Shown: positions 34,831-47,042 of the stretch, piece by piece
How the letters are laid out: each line of letters starts with the position of its first letter
Position numbering within the stretch: the stretch's first letter is position 1
Assembly (NCBI RefSeq): GCF_036023875.1
Contig: NZ_CP107931.1
Span: 310,001 to 374,000, forward strand
Direction: 5' to 3'
Source of the DNA: Mycobacterium sp. NBC_00419
GTDB lineage: Bacteria; Actinomycetota; Actinomycetes; Mycobacteriales; Mycobacteriaceae
DNA length: 64,000 bases
Made by a program: the position numbers and the translations under genes
The notes under the pieces: model-generated
The model's input: only the letters and a program-made list of their open reading frames with translations
Databases searched by the model: none
Told to the model about the DNA's origin: nothing

Positions 34831-35643
34831 TTACTCTTCTTCCCACTCGGCTTTGACCAGCTCTTCATTCACCAGCCGGTCTCCGGTCCACGAAACTTGG
34901 AGCACACCAAGCGGTTCTGACTGCTCGAATGCTACCGTCCGGGCCCGGAACAGTTCGAGCAGCGCCAAGAACCGCCCGACGATCAACATCGGCTCGTTAC
35001 AGTCGGCGACCAGTTCCTTGAACGAGGCCCACTGCCCCACCCCGCGCTGCTCCAGGAATTCCAGCAGCCGCTCGGCCTGCTCGGGGACCGACACCTGCGG
35101 CACGTGCAGGTGGTCGGTGCGCACCACAGGCACCGGCCGCGGCGTGAACACCGCGGCCGCGATCTGGGCGAAACTCGCGGCGTCAACACCAAGCATCACT
35201 TCCGGCAGCAGGTCGCTGAACCGGTCCTCGATGGTGACCGCCCTGGGGTAGCTGCGCAGGGCAGCGGCCTCCAGTTCGGCGAACATCTCCGCGACATGCT
35301 TGAACGCCCGGTACTGCAGCAGGCGCGCGAACAACAGGTCGCGCACCTCCAGCAGCGCCAGATCCTCCTCGTCGTGCACCTCACCTGAGGGCAGCAGCCG
35401 GGCGGCCTTGAGGTCGAGCAGGGTGGCCGCGATCACCAGGAAGGCGGTGGTCTCGTCGAGTTCCAGCTTGGGCCCGATCTCCTTGGTGTAGGAGATGAAT
35501 TCGTCGGTGACCTGATGCAGCGCCACCTCGGTGACGTCGAGGCGGTGCGCGAAGATCAGCTGCAGCAGCAGATCGAACGGGCCCTCGAAGTTGGACAGCC
35601 GGACGCGGAATCCGCCCTTCTCGGGCGCGGGCTCGGCGCTCAC
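34831..35643 (-). CDS. scpA: Segregation and condensation protein A (kleisin)
   Basis: The protein is 270 aa from the GTG at 35643, overlapping the parA stop by 4 nt. The N-terminal signature VRLSNFEGPFDLLLQLI and the helix LDETTAFLVIAATLLDLKAARLLP are diagnostic of ScpA, with the conserved C-terminal winged helix ending the chain. ScpA bridges the SMC head domains. The order parA-scpA-scpB-rluB-cmk-der matches M. tuberculosis Rv1708-Rv1713. Confidence 0.92.
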   Translation of the reverse strand: MSAEPAPEKGGFRVRLSNFEGPFDLLLQLIFAHRLDVTEVALHQVTDEFISYTKEIGPKLELDETTAFLVIAATLLDLKAARLLPSGEVHDEEDLALLEVRDLLFARLLQYRAFKHVAEMFAELEAAALRSYPRAVTIEDRFSDLLPEVMLGVDAASFAQIAAAVFTPRPVPVVRTDHLHVPQVSVPEQAERLLEFLEQRGVGQWASFKELVADCNEPMLIVGRFLALLELFRARTVAFEQSEPLGVLQVSWTGDRLVNEELVKAEWEEE

Positions 35644-36527
35644 TTGCCGAATCGGTCGATGACCTCGCGGGCCAGCGATCGATATGCCTGTGCACCAGCC
35701 GATTTCGGGGCCCACGTGGTGATGGGCTCGCCGGCGACACTGGTCTCGGGGAAGCGCACGGTCCGGGTGATCACGGTGTCGAACACCAGATCGCCGAAGC
35801 GCTCCATCACCCGCGCCATCACCTCACGCGCGTTGACGGTGCGGGTGTCGAAGCGGGTGATCAGGATTCCGCTGATCGACAACCGCGGGTTGAGCCGGTC
35901 GCGGACCTTGTCGACGGTGTCGGTCAGCAGCGCCAGACCGCGCAGCGAGAAGTACTCGCATTCGGTGGGGATGATCACCCCGTCCGAACACGCCAGGGCG
36001 TTGACCGTGAGCAGACCCAGCGACGGCTGGCAGTCGATCAGGATGTAGTCGTAGCGGTCGATCACCGGGTACAGGGCCCGAGCCAGGGTCTGCTCCCGGC
36101 CGACTTCGTTGACCAGCTGGATCTCCGCCGCCGACAGGTCGATGTTGCTGGGTACCAGATCCAGCCCCTTGACCCGGGTGTGGATCAGCACGTCGTCGAT
36201 GCTCACCCGCGGCTCGATCATCAGGTTGTGCACGGTCTGGGCCAGCTCGTAGTGCGGCACCCCCAGGCCCGCCGACAGCGCACCCTGCGGGTCCAGGTCG
36301 ACCAGCAGCACCCGGCGGCCGTACTCGGCCAGCGCCGCTCCGAGGTTGATCGTCGAGGTGGTCTTGCCGACGCCACCCTTCTGGTTACACATGGAAATCA
36401 CCCGGGCCGGACCGTGGGAGGTCAGCGGGGCGGGATCGGGAATGGTGCGGGGCGGGCGGCCGGTGAGACCGATCGGTGCGTCGTCATCTGCCTCGTCGGT
36501 CACGCCCAAGCCCCCCGGATCAGGCAC
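35640..36527 (-). CDS. ParA-family chromosome/plasmid partition ATPase (Soj-like)
   Basis: The protein is 295 aa with a GTG start (36527; GTG 36503 is an alternative). After a roughly 40-residue linker comes the deviant Walker A box CNQKGGVGKTTSTINLG, then DLDPQGALSAGLG and YDYILIDCQPSLG. It is the homologue of Rv1708, a second chromosomal ParA-like ATPase besides the one at oriC. No ParB is adjacent. It is coupled by a 4-nt overlap to scpA, so it probably helps chromosome segregation with the condensin system. Confidence 0.85.
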   Translation of the reverse strand: MPDPGGLGVTDEADDDAPIGLTGRPPRTIPDPAPLTSHGPARVISMCNQKGGVGKTTSTINLGAALAEYGRRVLLVDLDPQGALSAGLGVPHYELAQTVHNLMIEPRVSIDDVLIHTRVKGLDLVPSNIDLSAAEIQLVNEVGREQTLARALYPVIDRYDYILIDCQPSLGLLTVNALACSDGVIIPTECEYFSLRGLALLTDTVDKVRDRLNPRLSISGILITRFDTRTVNAREVMARVMERFGDLVFDTVITRTVRFPETSVAGEPITTWAPKSAGAQAYRSLAREVIDRFGK

Positions 36528-36594
36528 ATCGGCGGCGTGAACATCGGCGCAAGTCTAGCCATCTGTTGTTTCCCCGAAAGCCATACCGGTGACA

Positions 36595-37538
36595 TCACGC
36601 ACGCGGGTGCGCCCCCGCCCACACCTCGCGCAGCGCGTGCACGGTGACCAGGGTGTAGATCTGGGTGGTCGTCACCGAGGCGTGGCCCAACAGCTCCTGG
36701 ACGACGCGGACGTCGGCGCCACCCTCGAGCAGGTGGGTGGCAAAGGAGTGCCGCAGGGTGTGCGGGGATACCGCCGCGGTGATCCCGGCCCGCTCGGCGG
36801 AGTCCTGCAACACCTGCCAGGCGCTCTGCCGCGAGAGCCGGCCGCCGCGGGCGTTGAGGAAGATCGCCGGCACGCCGCGCCCGCGGCGGGCCAGCTCGGG
36901 CCGGCCCCGCACCAGGTAGGCGTCCAGTGCGGCGATCGCGGGCCGGCCCACCGGAACCAGCCGCTGCTTGCCGCCCTTACCGCGCAGCAGCACCGAGCGG
37001 GCCTGGGTGTCGACGTCGTCGAGGTCCAGGCCGACCGCTTCGGAGATGCGCGCCCCGGTGGAGTACAGCAGTTCCAGCAGGGCCCGGTTACGCAGCGTCA
37101 GCGGGCCGTCGGAGGGCTCGTCGCCGCCGGCGCCGTCGAGCAAGGCCAGCACCTCGTCAAGGCTCAGGCTCTTGGGCAGCCGCCGGCTCGGTGTCGGTGG
37201 CTTGACCGCCCGGGCGACGTCGGCGGCGATGATCCCTTCCGACGCGGCGAACCGGTGCAGCCCGCGCACCGCGATGAGCGCGCGTGCCGCCGAGACCGCC
37301 GACAGCGGGGTGACCCCGGCCTCGGGATCGCCGCGACGCAGTGCGACCAGGAAGTCGCTGACGTCGTTCTCGGCGACGTTGCGCAGATCGTCGATCCCGC
37401 GCAGCTGCAGATGCTCGGCGTAGCGGCGCAGATCACGCCGGTACGAGCTGATCGTGTTGGCGGCCACACCCCGCTCGATGGTGAGGTGGTCGAGGTAGCC
37501 CTGAAGCTGGCCGTCGAGCGCCGTGACGCTAAAGGTGG

Positions 37539-37542
<4 letters not shown>
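36595..37542 (-). CDS. xerD: Tyrosine recombinase XerD
   Basis: The protein is 315 aa from the GTG at 37542, overlapping the NUDIX stop by 4 nt. It has an N-terminal SAM-like core-binding domain and a catalytic domain with the full set: R in [13 protein letters not shown] in [12 protein letters not shown]-x-x-R in [11 protein letters not shown] in [10 protein letters not shown] and Tyr in QIYT. XerD with XerC resolves chromosome dimers at dif. Homologue of Rv1701. Confidence 0.92.
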
Positions 37543-40023
<2,481 letters not shown>

Positions 40024-40081
40024 CTAACACCGACACCGACAAGCCGTCGCTAACACGCCAGTGGGCTTGGTTACCTCTGGG

Positions 40082-41020
40082 TTACTGCGGGACGGTGATG
40101 CCGGCCGCGCCGGGCCCGATCCCGAACTGCCCCGGCGGTGCGCCATCGATCAGCTTCTGCAGCGCCAGCACGGCGGTGATCCGGCCCGACTCGACGCTGA
40201 CGTCGTCGACGGTGCTCACCGCGGCCGCCATCCCGGCATCGGCCCGGGTCACCGCGATCGCGGACGTCCCGGTCGCCGAGCCGTCCCGCCCGGCCAGCAG
40301 CGTCCCGGTGCCATGCGGGGCGAGTCCGGCGGCGAAGCGGGCGACCGTGGACCCCTGGTTGCCGGCGTCGTCCCCGAGGGCACCGCCGGTGACGATGATC
40401 GCGGTGTTGGCCGCTCCGACGTGGTCGCCCTGATAGGTGACGAAGCCGGTTTCGCGCAGCGCGGCCAGCACGGTGTCACGCGCAGGGTCGTCGACGGGCT
40501 TGATCTCGGGGTCGCGGTTGATCAGCAGCGCGATGCCGAGCAGATCGCCGGCCTGCGAGCCCTGGTCGACCATCGTGGTGCTCAGCTGCGCCCCCGCGGG
40601 CAGTGACGAGCTGACGACCGTGCGCAGCTTCTCGGCGGAGTTGGCCTCGACGAACTCCTGGGTCAGCGACACGGTTCCGCTGACGGCGCCGCCGGCCTGA
40701 CCGACGACGCGGTTGACCGCCTCGACGTCGTCATTGTCGGCATCGGGCGTGCGGAACAGCACCACAGACTTGCCGGCCAGGGTGTCACGCAAGATACGAC
40801 CCGACATCGCGGTGTCGAACTCATTTGCCGCACCGAGCTTTTCGTTGAGCGCGTTGCGTTGGTCGGTGAGCGCGTTGATCTGGTTGGCCAGGTCCTGCTT
40901 CTCGCTGCGCAGGCCGGACAGCAGCGTATCGGAGAGCACACCCGAGCCCAGGACCACGCCGAGGGCAAGTGCGAGGAACACCGCTGCCAGCGAAATGGCA
41001 TGGTGGCGTAGCGAAATCAC
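40082..41020 (-). CDS. mctB: MctB / SteB-like membrane protein
   Basis: The protein is 312 aa with a GTG start. It begins MISLRHHAISLAAVFLALALGVVLGSGVL, a single N-terminal membrane helix, followed by a coiled coil (SEKQDLANQINALTDQRNALNEKLG) and an extracellular domain. It is the homologue of Rv1698, reported as a copper-export component (MctB) in M. tuberculosis, and of SteB, which with SteA controls daughter-cell separation in Corynebacterium. The adjacent steA, 31 nt upstream on the same strand, fits the SteAB model. Either role is compatible with the sequence. Confidence 0.88.
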   Translation of the reverse strand: MISLRHHAISLAAVFLALALGVVLGSGVLSDTLLSGLRSEKQDLANQINALTDQRNALNEKLGAANEFDTAMSGRILRDTLAGKSVVLFRTPDADNDDVEAVNRVVGQAGGAVSGTVSLTQEFVEANSAEKLRTVVSSSLPAGAQLSTTMVDQGSQAGDLLGIALLINRDPEIKPVDDPARDTVLAALRETGFVTYQGDHVGAANTAIIVTGGALGDDAGNQGSTVARFAAGLAPHGTGTLLAGRDGSATGTSAIAVTRADAGMAAAVSTVDDVSVESGRITAVLALQKLIDGAPPGQFGIGPGAAGITVPQ

Positions 41021-41051
41021 AGCCGATAAGCCTTTCTGCTGCGCAGGTGGG

Positions 41052-42236
41052 CTAGGTCACCCAGCCCTGCACCCACAGCGTCAAGCGGTTCCAGTAGGTC
41101 ACGATCCAGTCGATGACCACGGCGTCGGCCCGCGACACCCACAGTGCGGCGATGATCGCGAACAGCACGGCCAGGATCAGCATGGCGATCGCGCCGCCCG
41201 AGATGTGGTTGCGGTACAGGGTGGCAACGGCTTTCGCGTCGACCAGTTTCTCGCCCACCTTGAGCCGGGTGAGGAAGGTCGACGGGTTGCTCTGCTGGCG
41301 GGAGCGGTCGAAGAACTCCTCGATGGTCGCCGAGTGGCCGGCGGTGACGATCAGCGACGCCCCGTGGTGATCGACGAGCAGCAGGGCCAGGTCGGCAGCC
41401 GAGCCGGCGGCCGGGAACGTCATCGCCCCGATGCCGAGGTCCTGAATGCGCTCCAGGCCGACAGCGTGTCCGTCGGCGTCGGCGGGCAGCACCACCTGGG
41501 CGCCGCACTTGAGCGCGTCGGCGCTGATCGAATCGGGATTACCGACGATCAGCGCGGGCCGGTAGCCGCCCTTGTGCAGGATGTCGGCACCGCCGCCGAC
41601 GCCCACGAGCACCGGCTGGTACTCCTTGATGAACGGCTTGAGGGCCTTGAGGTCCTCCTCGGCGCCGGGACCGTCCGCGACGACCACGACGTGGCGGCGG
41701 AAGACGTCGACGTCGATATCGGGAATGCCGATACCATCGATGAGCAACGGGCTCTCGCTGCGGATGAACTCAATCGTGTTGCCTGCGAACGCTTCCAGAT
41801 GCGCCACCAGCCCGGTCTTGGCGTCGTGCATGAGGTCGGCGATCTCTTCGTCGCTGCGCTCGACACCGTGCACCAAGCGGCGGTCACCGGCGTACACCCC
41901 GCCGTTGTGCAGGCGGATCTTGGCGCCGTCCTTGACCTTCTTGAACGCCTCGTCGCCGACGCTGTCGATCAGGGTGATGTTGTTGGCCACCAGCACCTCG
42001 GGGCCCAGGTTCGGGTAGCGACCCGAGATCGACGGCGAGGCGTTGACCACACCGGCGATCCGGGCATCCACCAGCGCGTCAGCGGTCATCCGGTCCAGAT
42101 CCAGGATGTCCAGCACGACGATGTCGCCCTCGCCGACCCGGCGCAGCAGCCGATCGATGTCGCGGTCGACGCGCGCGGTGCCCGTCACTCCCGGTCGCGC
42201 AGTGGTGTTACGAGAGAGAAGCGCTGACATCTTCAT
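41052..42236 (-). CDS. steA: SteA-like protein, putative cytokinetic-ring factor
   Basis: The protein is 394 aa. The N-terminal two thirds resemble the thiamine-pyrophosphokinase-like fold (VVLDILDLDRMTADALVDA; GGGADILHKGGYRPALIVGNPDSIS). Near the C-terminus is one membrane helix (AMLILAVLFAIIAALWV) before a short tail. It is the homologue of Rv1697 and of corynebacterial SteA, a cytokinetic-ring protein that partners SteB. Catalysis has not been shown for these. Followed by the steB/mctB homologue, so the pair is preserved. Confidence 0.85.
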   Translation of the reverse strand: MKMSALLSRNTTARPGVTGTARVDRDIDRLLRRVGEGDIVVLDILDLDRMTADALVDARIAGVVNASPSISGRYPNLGPEVLVANNITLIDSVGDEAFKKVKDGAKIRLHNGGVYAGDRRLVHGVERSDEEIADLMHDAKTGLVAHLEAFAGNTIEFIRSESPLLIDGIGIPDIDVDVFRRHVVVVADGPGAEEDLKALKPFIKEYQPVLVGVGGGADILHKGGYRPALIVGNPDSISADALKCGAQVVLPADADGHAVGLERIQDLGIGAMTFPAAGSAADLALLLVDHHGASLIVTAGHSATIEEFFDRSRQQSNPSTFLTRLKVGEKLVDAKAVATLYRNHISGGAIAMLILAVLFAIIAALWVSRADAVVIDWIVTYWNRLTLWVQGWVT

Positions 42237-42328
42237 GGGCCGATTGTGTCGGCGAGGATGCCCTTATCCACGGAGGCGCGCCGTAACACCAGCCCCACAA
42301 GTCACATTTTGTCACATCAGCAACACGA

Positions 42329-44086
42329 TCAGGTTGCGGCGTTGTCCTCCTGGGCGGCGGCCAACAACTCGCGGGCATGGGCCCGCCCGGTGTCGGACTC
42401 CCCCAGCCCGGCCAGCATCCGCGCCAGCTCGGCCACCCGCTGCTCACTGTCGAGCCTGCGCACCTCGCTGGCGCCGTTGCGCCCGGACTCGACCACCAGG
42501 TGGGTGTCGGCATAGGCGGCGACCTGCGGCAGGTGGGTGACGACGATGACCTGGTGGCTCCGGGCCAGCCGCGCCAGGCGCCGGCCGATCTGGACTGCTG
42601 CCCGGCCGCCGACGCCGGCGTCGACCTCGTCGAACACCATGGTGGTTCCCTCGGCCGAGGCGGCCAGTACGACCTCCAGCGCCAGCATCACCCGGGACAG
42701 TTCACCGCCGGAGGCGCTCTTGTTCAGTGGCAACACGTCGGTGCCCCGGTGGGCGGTGAAGCCGAACTCCACCAGGTCGACCCCGTCGGCGCCGGCGTGC
42801 ACCAGTTGCCCGGATGGCAACCGCAGCGGCGCGCTGTCGTCGTCGCGGGCGGGCAGCCCCGACACCTCGACGGTGAAGTCGGCGTCGGCCATCGCCAGCC
42901 CGGCGAGTTCGGCGGTGACCGCCTTGGCCAGGCCCTTGGCCGCCTTGGTCCTAGCCTTGGTGAGCTCACCGGCCGCAGCGGCCACCTGCCCGGCCAGTTC
43001 CTCGACCCGGCGCGCCAGCCCGCTGAGGGCCTCCTCGGAGACGTCGAGCTGGGCCAGGCGCTCGCGTGCCTCGGCAGCCCAGCGCAGCACACCGTCGACG
43101 TCGGCGGCGTACTTACGGGTCAGGATGCGCAGCTCGGCCTGCCGCGCGAGCTTGGTCTCCAGCGCGCTGGCATCGCTGGGCAGGTCGCCGAGGAAGTCGC
43201 CGAGTTCCCGGCCGGCATCCCCGACGACGGTCAGCACCTCGGTGAGCTGGCGGGCCAGCGCGGTCAGCGCGGTGTCGTCGGTGGACTCCAGCGCGGTGAT
43301 GGCCCTGCCGAGACTGTCGGTGGCCGAATGGGGTTGACCCTCCGAGATGTCGTCCGACGCGGACAGTTCGGCTCGCGCACTGGCGGCCGCCTCCCGCAAC
43401 GCGTCGAGTTCGGAGAGCCGGCGGATGTCGGCCACCAGCGTCTCGTCCTCACCGGGTGAGGGGTCGGCACCGTCGATCTCGGTGAGCGCGAACTTCAGCC
43501 GGTCGGCCTCCTGGGCGAGTTCACGGGCCCGGTTGCTGCGATCGACAAGATCACGACGCGCGACCTGCCATTCGTTGCGGACCTTCTTGTAGCGCTCGAG
43601 TTTGGCCTCGACACTGGCGAAGCGGTCCAGCGCGCCGCGTTGTTCGTCGGGACGCATCAACCTGAGCTGATCGTTCTGGCCGTGCAGGGTGAGCAGACCG
43701 TTGGTGAACGCGGTCAGCGACTTCGCCGGCACACTGCGGCCGCCGAGGTTGGCCCGCGACGGCCCGTCGCGGCTGACCGAGCGCAGCGCGATGATGCTCG
43801 CGTCGTCGTCGCGGTCGGCACCTGAGGACTCGAGGATCTCGTCGATCTGCCTGGCGGTAACCGGGTCGAGGTCTTCGGTGCTGAACCGTCCTTCGACGAC
43901 GGCCCGATCGGCGCCCGAGCGCACCCGGGTGGCGTCGGCCCGCGCGCCGCCGAGCAGGTGCAGACCGGTCACCACCATCGTCTTGCCGGTGCCGGTCTCG
44001 CCGGTAAGCACGGTCAGGCCTTTGTCGAACTCGGCGGTCGCGGCGCTGATCGCACCCAGGGCCTGAATCCGGATCTCGGCGAGCAT
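42329..44086 (-). CDS. recN: DNA repair protein RecN
   Basis: The protein is 585 aa, SMC-like. The N-terminal Walker A is GETGTGKT (about 29-36), with a long coiled-coil centre, then the signature SASGGELSRVMLALE and Walker B TMVFDEVDAGVGG near 490-525. RecN acts early in double-strand-break repair, tethering DNA ends. It starts with ATG at 44086, 7 nt after the nadK stop. Homologue of Rv1696. Confidence 0.94.
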   Translation of the reverse strand: MLAEIRIQALGAISAATAEFDKGLTVLTGETGTGKTMVVTGLHLLGGARADATRVRSGADRAVVEGRFSTEDLDPVTARQIDEILESSGADRDDDASIIALRSVSRDGPSRANLGGRSVPAKSLTAFTNGLLTLHGQNDQLRLMRPDEQRGALDRFASVEAKLERYKKVRNEWQVARRDLVDRSNRARELAQEADRLKFALTEIDGADPSPGEDETLVADIRRLSELDALREAAASARAELSASDDISEGQPHSATDSLGRAITALESTDDTALTALARQLTEVLTVVGDAGRELGDFLGDLPSDASALETKLARQAELRILTRKYAADVDGVLRWAAEARERLAQLDVSEEALSGLARRVEELAGQVAAAAGELTKARTKAAKGLAKAVTAELAGLAMADADFTVEVSGLPARDDDSAPLRLPSGQLVHAGADGVDLVEFGFTAHRGTDVLPLNKSASGGELSRVMLALEVVLAASAEGTTMVFDEVDAGVGGRAAVQIGRRLARLARSHQVIVVTHLPQVAAYADTHLVVESGRNGASEVRRLDSEQRVAELARMLAGLGESDTGRAHARELLAAAQEDNAAT

Positions 44087-44093
44087 CGTCGGG

Positions 44094-45017
44094 TTACCGC
44101 CCGCGCCAGCCGGTGACCGGCAGGCGGAACTTGCGCACCAGACGGTCAGTGAACGGGGCGCTGTCGAGTCGCACCCATTTCAGCGGCGTGCTGCACTTGG
44201 TCACCTCGAGGCGGCCACCGGCCGGTAACCGCATCTCGCGGCGGCCGTCGCAGAGCACCAGCCCGTCGTGGCTGTCGGCGTCGATCTCGATCGCGATGGT
44301 CGCGTGCGGGCTGGTGACCATCGGGCGGGCGAACAACGCGTGGGCGTTGTTGGGTACCACCAGGATTGCCTCCAGGTCGGGCCAGACCACCGGCCCGCCC
44401 GCCGAAAACGCATATGCCGTGGACCCGGTCGGGCTCGACACGAGCACGCCGTCGCAGCCGAACGACGACACCGGCCTGCCGTCGATCTCCAGGACGACGC
44501 CGATCACCCCGAGTCGGGTGCCCTTCTCCAGGCTGGCCTCGTTGAGTGCCCACCCACGCGAAACGACCTTGCCCTCGACCCGCACGGCGATGTCGAGCGT
44601 CATTCGCTCCTCGACGCGGTAGGTGCGGGCGACCACATGGTCGAGCACGGTGTCGATGGCTTCGGCCTCGGCCTCGGCCAGGAAGCCGATGCGCCCGAGG
44701 TTGATACCGAGCACCGGAATCTCGGCGTTGCGGGCCAGTTCGGCTGCGCGCAGAAATGTCCCGTCGCCGCCGAGCACCAGCACCAGTTCGCAGCCCTCGG
44801 CGGCACGCTCGTCTGCGTCGACCAATTCGACGTCGGCCCCGAGTCCCTGCACATCGGCCGACTCGGGCTGCAGCGACCCACGGTCGACGGCCTCTGCGGA
44901 CAGGACGCGCAGCGCGATTCCGTTGTCGCTCAGTACTTTTTTGACGCGACGTGCGGTGTCGGTGGCCTCCTCGCGGCCGGTGTGCACGACGAGCAGGATC
45001 ACCCGCTCCTGAGTCAT
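44094..45017 (-). CDS. nadK: NAD kinase
   Basis: The protein is 307 aa from the ATG at 45017, the same length as the M. tuberculosis enzyme (Rv1695/PpnK). The GGDGT motif ([15 protein letters not shown], about 78-92), the NE motif in [11 protein letters not shown] and the later [15 protein letters not shown] block are complete. It makes NADP from NAD with ATP or polyphosphate. It overlaps tlyA by 4 nt. The frame is open far upstream, but that part is tlyA in another frame. Confidence 0.94.
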   Translation of the reverse strand: MTQERVILLVVHTGREEATDTARRVKKVLSDNGIALRVLSAEAVDRGSLQPESADVQGLGADVELVDADERAAEGCELVLVLGGDGTFLRAAELARNAEIPVLGINLGRIGFLAEAEAEAIDTVLDHVVARTYRVEERMTLDIAVRVEGKVVSRGWALNEASLEKGTRLGVIGVVLEIDGRPVSSFGCDGVLVSSPTGSTAYAFSAGGPVVWPDLEAILVVPNNAHALFARPMVTSPHATIAIEIDADSHDGLVLCDGRREMRLPAGGRLEVTKCSTPLKWVRLDSAPFTDRLVRKFRLPVTGWRGR

Positions 45018-45823
45018 TGCGGTCCTTCCGCGACGGCGCGGCGTACCGCGGCGTCCAGTTCGGTTCCCACCAGCGCGCGATCGGTGTGGGCGCGCAACCA
45101 CAGGAAGTATTCGACATTGCCCGACGGGCCGGGCAACGGGCTGGCTGTCACGCCGACGGTCTGCCAGCCCAGCGTTTCGGCTCGAGCGGCAACGGCCAGC
45201 ACCGCGGAGGCACGCAGCTGCGGGTCGGACACCACCCCGCCGGACCCCACCTGGTCGCGGCCGACCTCGAACTGCGGCTTCACCATGGGAACGATATCGG
45301 CGCCCGGATCGGCGCATGCAGTCAGCGCAGGCAAGACGGTAGCCAGCGAGATGAATGACAGATCGGCGACCACGATGCCAACCTGCCCACCGATGGCCTC
45401 GAAGCTCAGGTCCCGCACATTGGTCCGCTCGATCACCCGGACCCGTGGATCGGAACGCAGTGACCACGCGAGCTGCCCGTAGCCGACGTCGACGGCGACG
45501 ACCTCGGTGGCACCGCGGTCCAGCAGCACCTCGGTGAAGCCGCCTGTCGAGGCGCCGGCGTCCAGGCACCGCCTACCGGTCACGTCGATACCGAAGGTGT
45601 CCAGCGCGCCGATGAGCTTGTGGGCGCCGCGCGACACCCAGGTCCTCTCGCCGTCACCCTCGACGGTCAGGTTGGCGGTGATCGACACCGCCGTCGCCGG
45701 CTTCACCGCAGGCATGCCGTCGATGCTGACGCGGCCGGCGCCGATCAGCTCGGCCGCCTGCTGGCGCGACCGCGCCAGGCCACGTCGGACCAGTTCTGCG
45801 TCAACCCGGGCACGCCGCGTCAC
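45014..45823 (-). CDS. tlyA: rRNA 2'-O-methyltransferase TlyA
   Basis: The protein is 269 aa from the GTG at 45823 ([20 protein letters not shown]). The N-terminal S4-like RNA-binding domain (about 1-60) precedes an FtsJ-type methyltransferase domain with motif [17 protein letters not shown] (about 82-97). TlyA methylates C1409 of 16S and C1920 of 23S rRNA, making ribosomes sensitive to capreomycin and viomycin. Homologue of Rv1694. Coupled to nadK and preceded by the tiny Rv1693-like gene. Confidence 0.94.
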   Translation of the reverse strand: MTRRARVDAELVRRGLARSRQQAAELIGAGRVSIDGMPAVKPATAVSITANLTVEGDGERTWVSRGAHKLIGALDTFGIDVTGRRCLDAGASTGGFTEVLLDRGATEVVAVDVGYGQLAWSLRSDPRVRVIERTNVRDLSFEAIGGQVGIVVADLSFISLATVLPALTACADPGADIVPMVKPQFEVGRDQVGSGGVVSDPQLRASAVLAVAARAETLGWQTVGVTASPLPGPSGNVEYFLWLRAHTDRALVGTELDAAVRRAVAEGPQ

Positions 45824-45830
45824 GCCGACC

Positions 45831-46007
45831 TCAGCCTTTCTCCACCGATTCCAGCGCACTAACCAGAATCTGGTGCGCTTCCTCGAGTCGGCGGCCGACG
45901 TCGTCGATATCGACGCTGTCGAGGTCAGCGCGCTCGGAGTCGACGCTGGGCAACTCGGCCAGGACAGCATCGATCTCGGCGCGAATCTGTTCAGGATCGG
46001 TGGTCAT
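45831..46007 (-). CDS. Conserved 58-residue mycobacterial protein (Rv1693-like)
   Basis: The protein is 58 aa from the ATG at 46007, which makes it the same length as Rv1693; a GTG 12 bases upstream is a possible alternative. The sequence is acidic and helical (IRAEIDAVLAELPSVDSERADLDSVD, then RRLEEAHQILVSALESVEKG), probably a small coiled-coil adaptor. It stays between the Rv1692-like phosphatase and tlyA, as in M. tuberculosis. Function unknown. Confidence 0.8.
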   Translation of the reverse strand: MTTDPEQIRAEIDAVLAELPSVDSERADLDSVDIDDVGRRLEEAHQILVSALESVEKG

Positions 46008-46015
46008 CTCACCGT

Positions 46016-47041
46016 TCACGCTAGCCGATCAGCCGCCGTCAGCAGCGCCCAGCGCTCCAGCGCGGCGCGCGCGGTGTCGTCGCCGGCACTGACGGTGATC
46101 GCACGACCGTCCGGGGCCGCATCCCAGACGGCGCGGGCGGTCGCACGGACCACCGACAACTCGTCGTCGCCGGGGCTGTCGCCGGTGGCGAAGACCGTCA
46201 CCGCGGCCCCGCTCACCTCGACCCGCCAGGCCGGGTGGGCGGCGACGGCCAGGGCGGCGGATTCGCGGTGTAGGTCGCGAAGGTCCGCCGCGATAAGGGT
46301 GGGCCGTTGCTCGGGGCGCGCGTGGACCGCATCGGCGGCGTTGTTGACCCCGGTCAGCACCATGAGGCTGGGCAGATCAGCGGAATTGGCACCTTCGATG
46401 TCGGTGTCCAGACGGTCGCCGACCACCAGAGGTGTCTGAAATGTGCCGCGGGCCAGGGCATCCCGCATCAGTGCCGGCGCCGGCTTGCCGGCGACCTGCG
46501 GCTCGGCGTCGGTGGCGGTCCTCAGCGCGGCGACCATCGAACCGTTGCCCGGCAGCAGACCGCGTTCGGTCGGCAGCGTGCGGTCCACGTTGGCCGCCAC
46601 CCACAGGGCGCCCGCCCGAATCGCCAGGGCCGCCTCGGCGAGGATCGCCCAATCGGTGCTTGTCGAATGCCCCTGGACCACCGCGACCGGGTCGTCGGAG
46701 AACAGGCGGACCGGCTGCAGGCCGACCGCGGCCACCTCACCGGCGAGGGCGTCGGTCCCCACGACGAGGACTTTCGCTCCGGGCGGTAGCTGCTGCGCGA
46801 GCAGACCGGCGGCACTCTGGGCGCTGGTCACCACGTCGTCGGCGGTTGCGCTGAAGCCGAGTTCACGCAGATGCTCGGCCACCTCGTCGGCGGCCCGGGA
46901 CGCGTTGTTGGTGACGAAGAGTGTGCGGGTGTCGGCCGAGTCGAGAGCCTCGATGGCCCCCTCGGTGGGCTCATGGCCCCGAAAGACGGTGCCGTCAAGG
47001 TCGAGCAACAGGCAATCATGTTGCTGCACAAGTGTTGTCAC
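46016..47041 (-). CDS. HAD-family phosphatase (glycerol-3-phosphate phosphatase, Rv1692-like)
   Basis: The protein is 341 aa from the GTG at 47041 (VTTLVQQHDCLLLDLDGTVF). HAD motif I DLDGT is at about 13-17, motif II in LFVTNNAS, a lysine in VAGKPAPALM and motif IV VVGDRLDTDIEGAN: a complete NagD-type HAD set with a large C2 cap and an extra C-terminal domain. Rv1692 is described as a glycerol-3-phosphate phosphatase that recycles polar heads of glycerophospholipids. It is placed between the Rv1691-like gene and the Rv1693-like gene. Confidence 0.88.
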   Translation of the reverse strand: MTTLVQQHDCLLLDLDGTVFRGHEPTEGAIEALDSADTRTLFVTNNASRAADEVAEHLRELGFSATADDVVTSAQSAAGLLAQQLPPGAKVLVVGTDALAGEVAAVGLQPVRLFSDDPVAVVQGHSTSTDWAILAEAALAIRAGALWVAANVDRTLPTERGLLPGNGSMVAALRTATDAEPQVAGKPAPALMRDALARGTFQTPLVVGDRLDTDIEGANSADLPSLMVLTGVNNAADAVHARPEQRPTLIAADLRDLHRESAALAVAAHPAWRVEVSGAAVTVFATGDSPGDDELSVVRATARAVWDAAPDGRAITVSAGDDTARAALERWALLTAADRLA

Positions 47042-47042
47042 G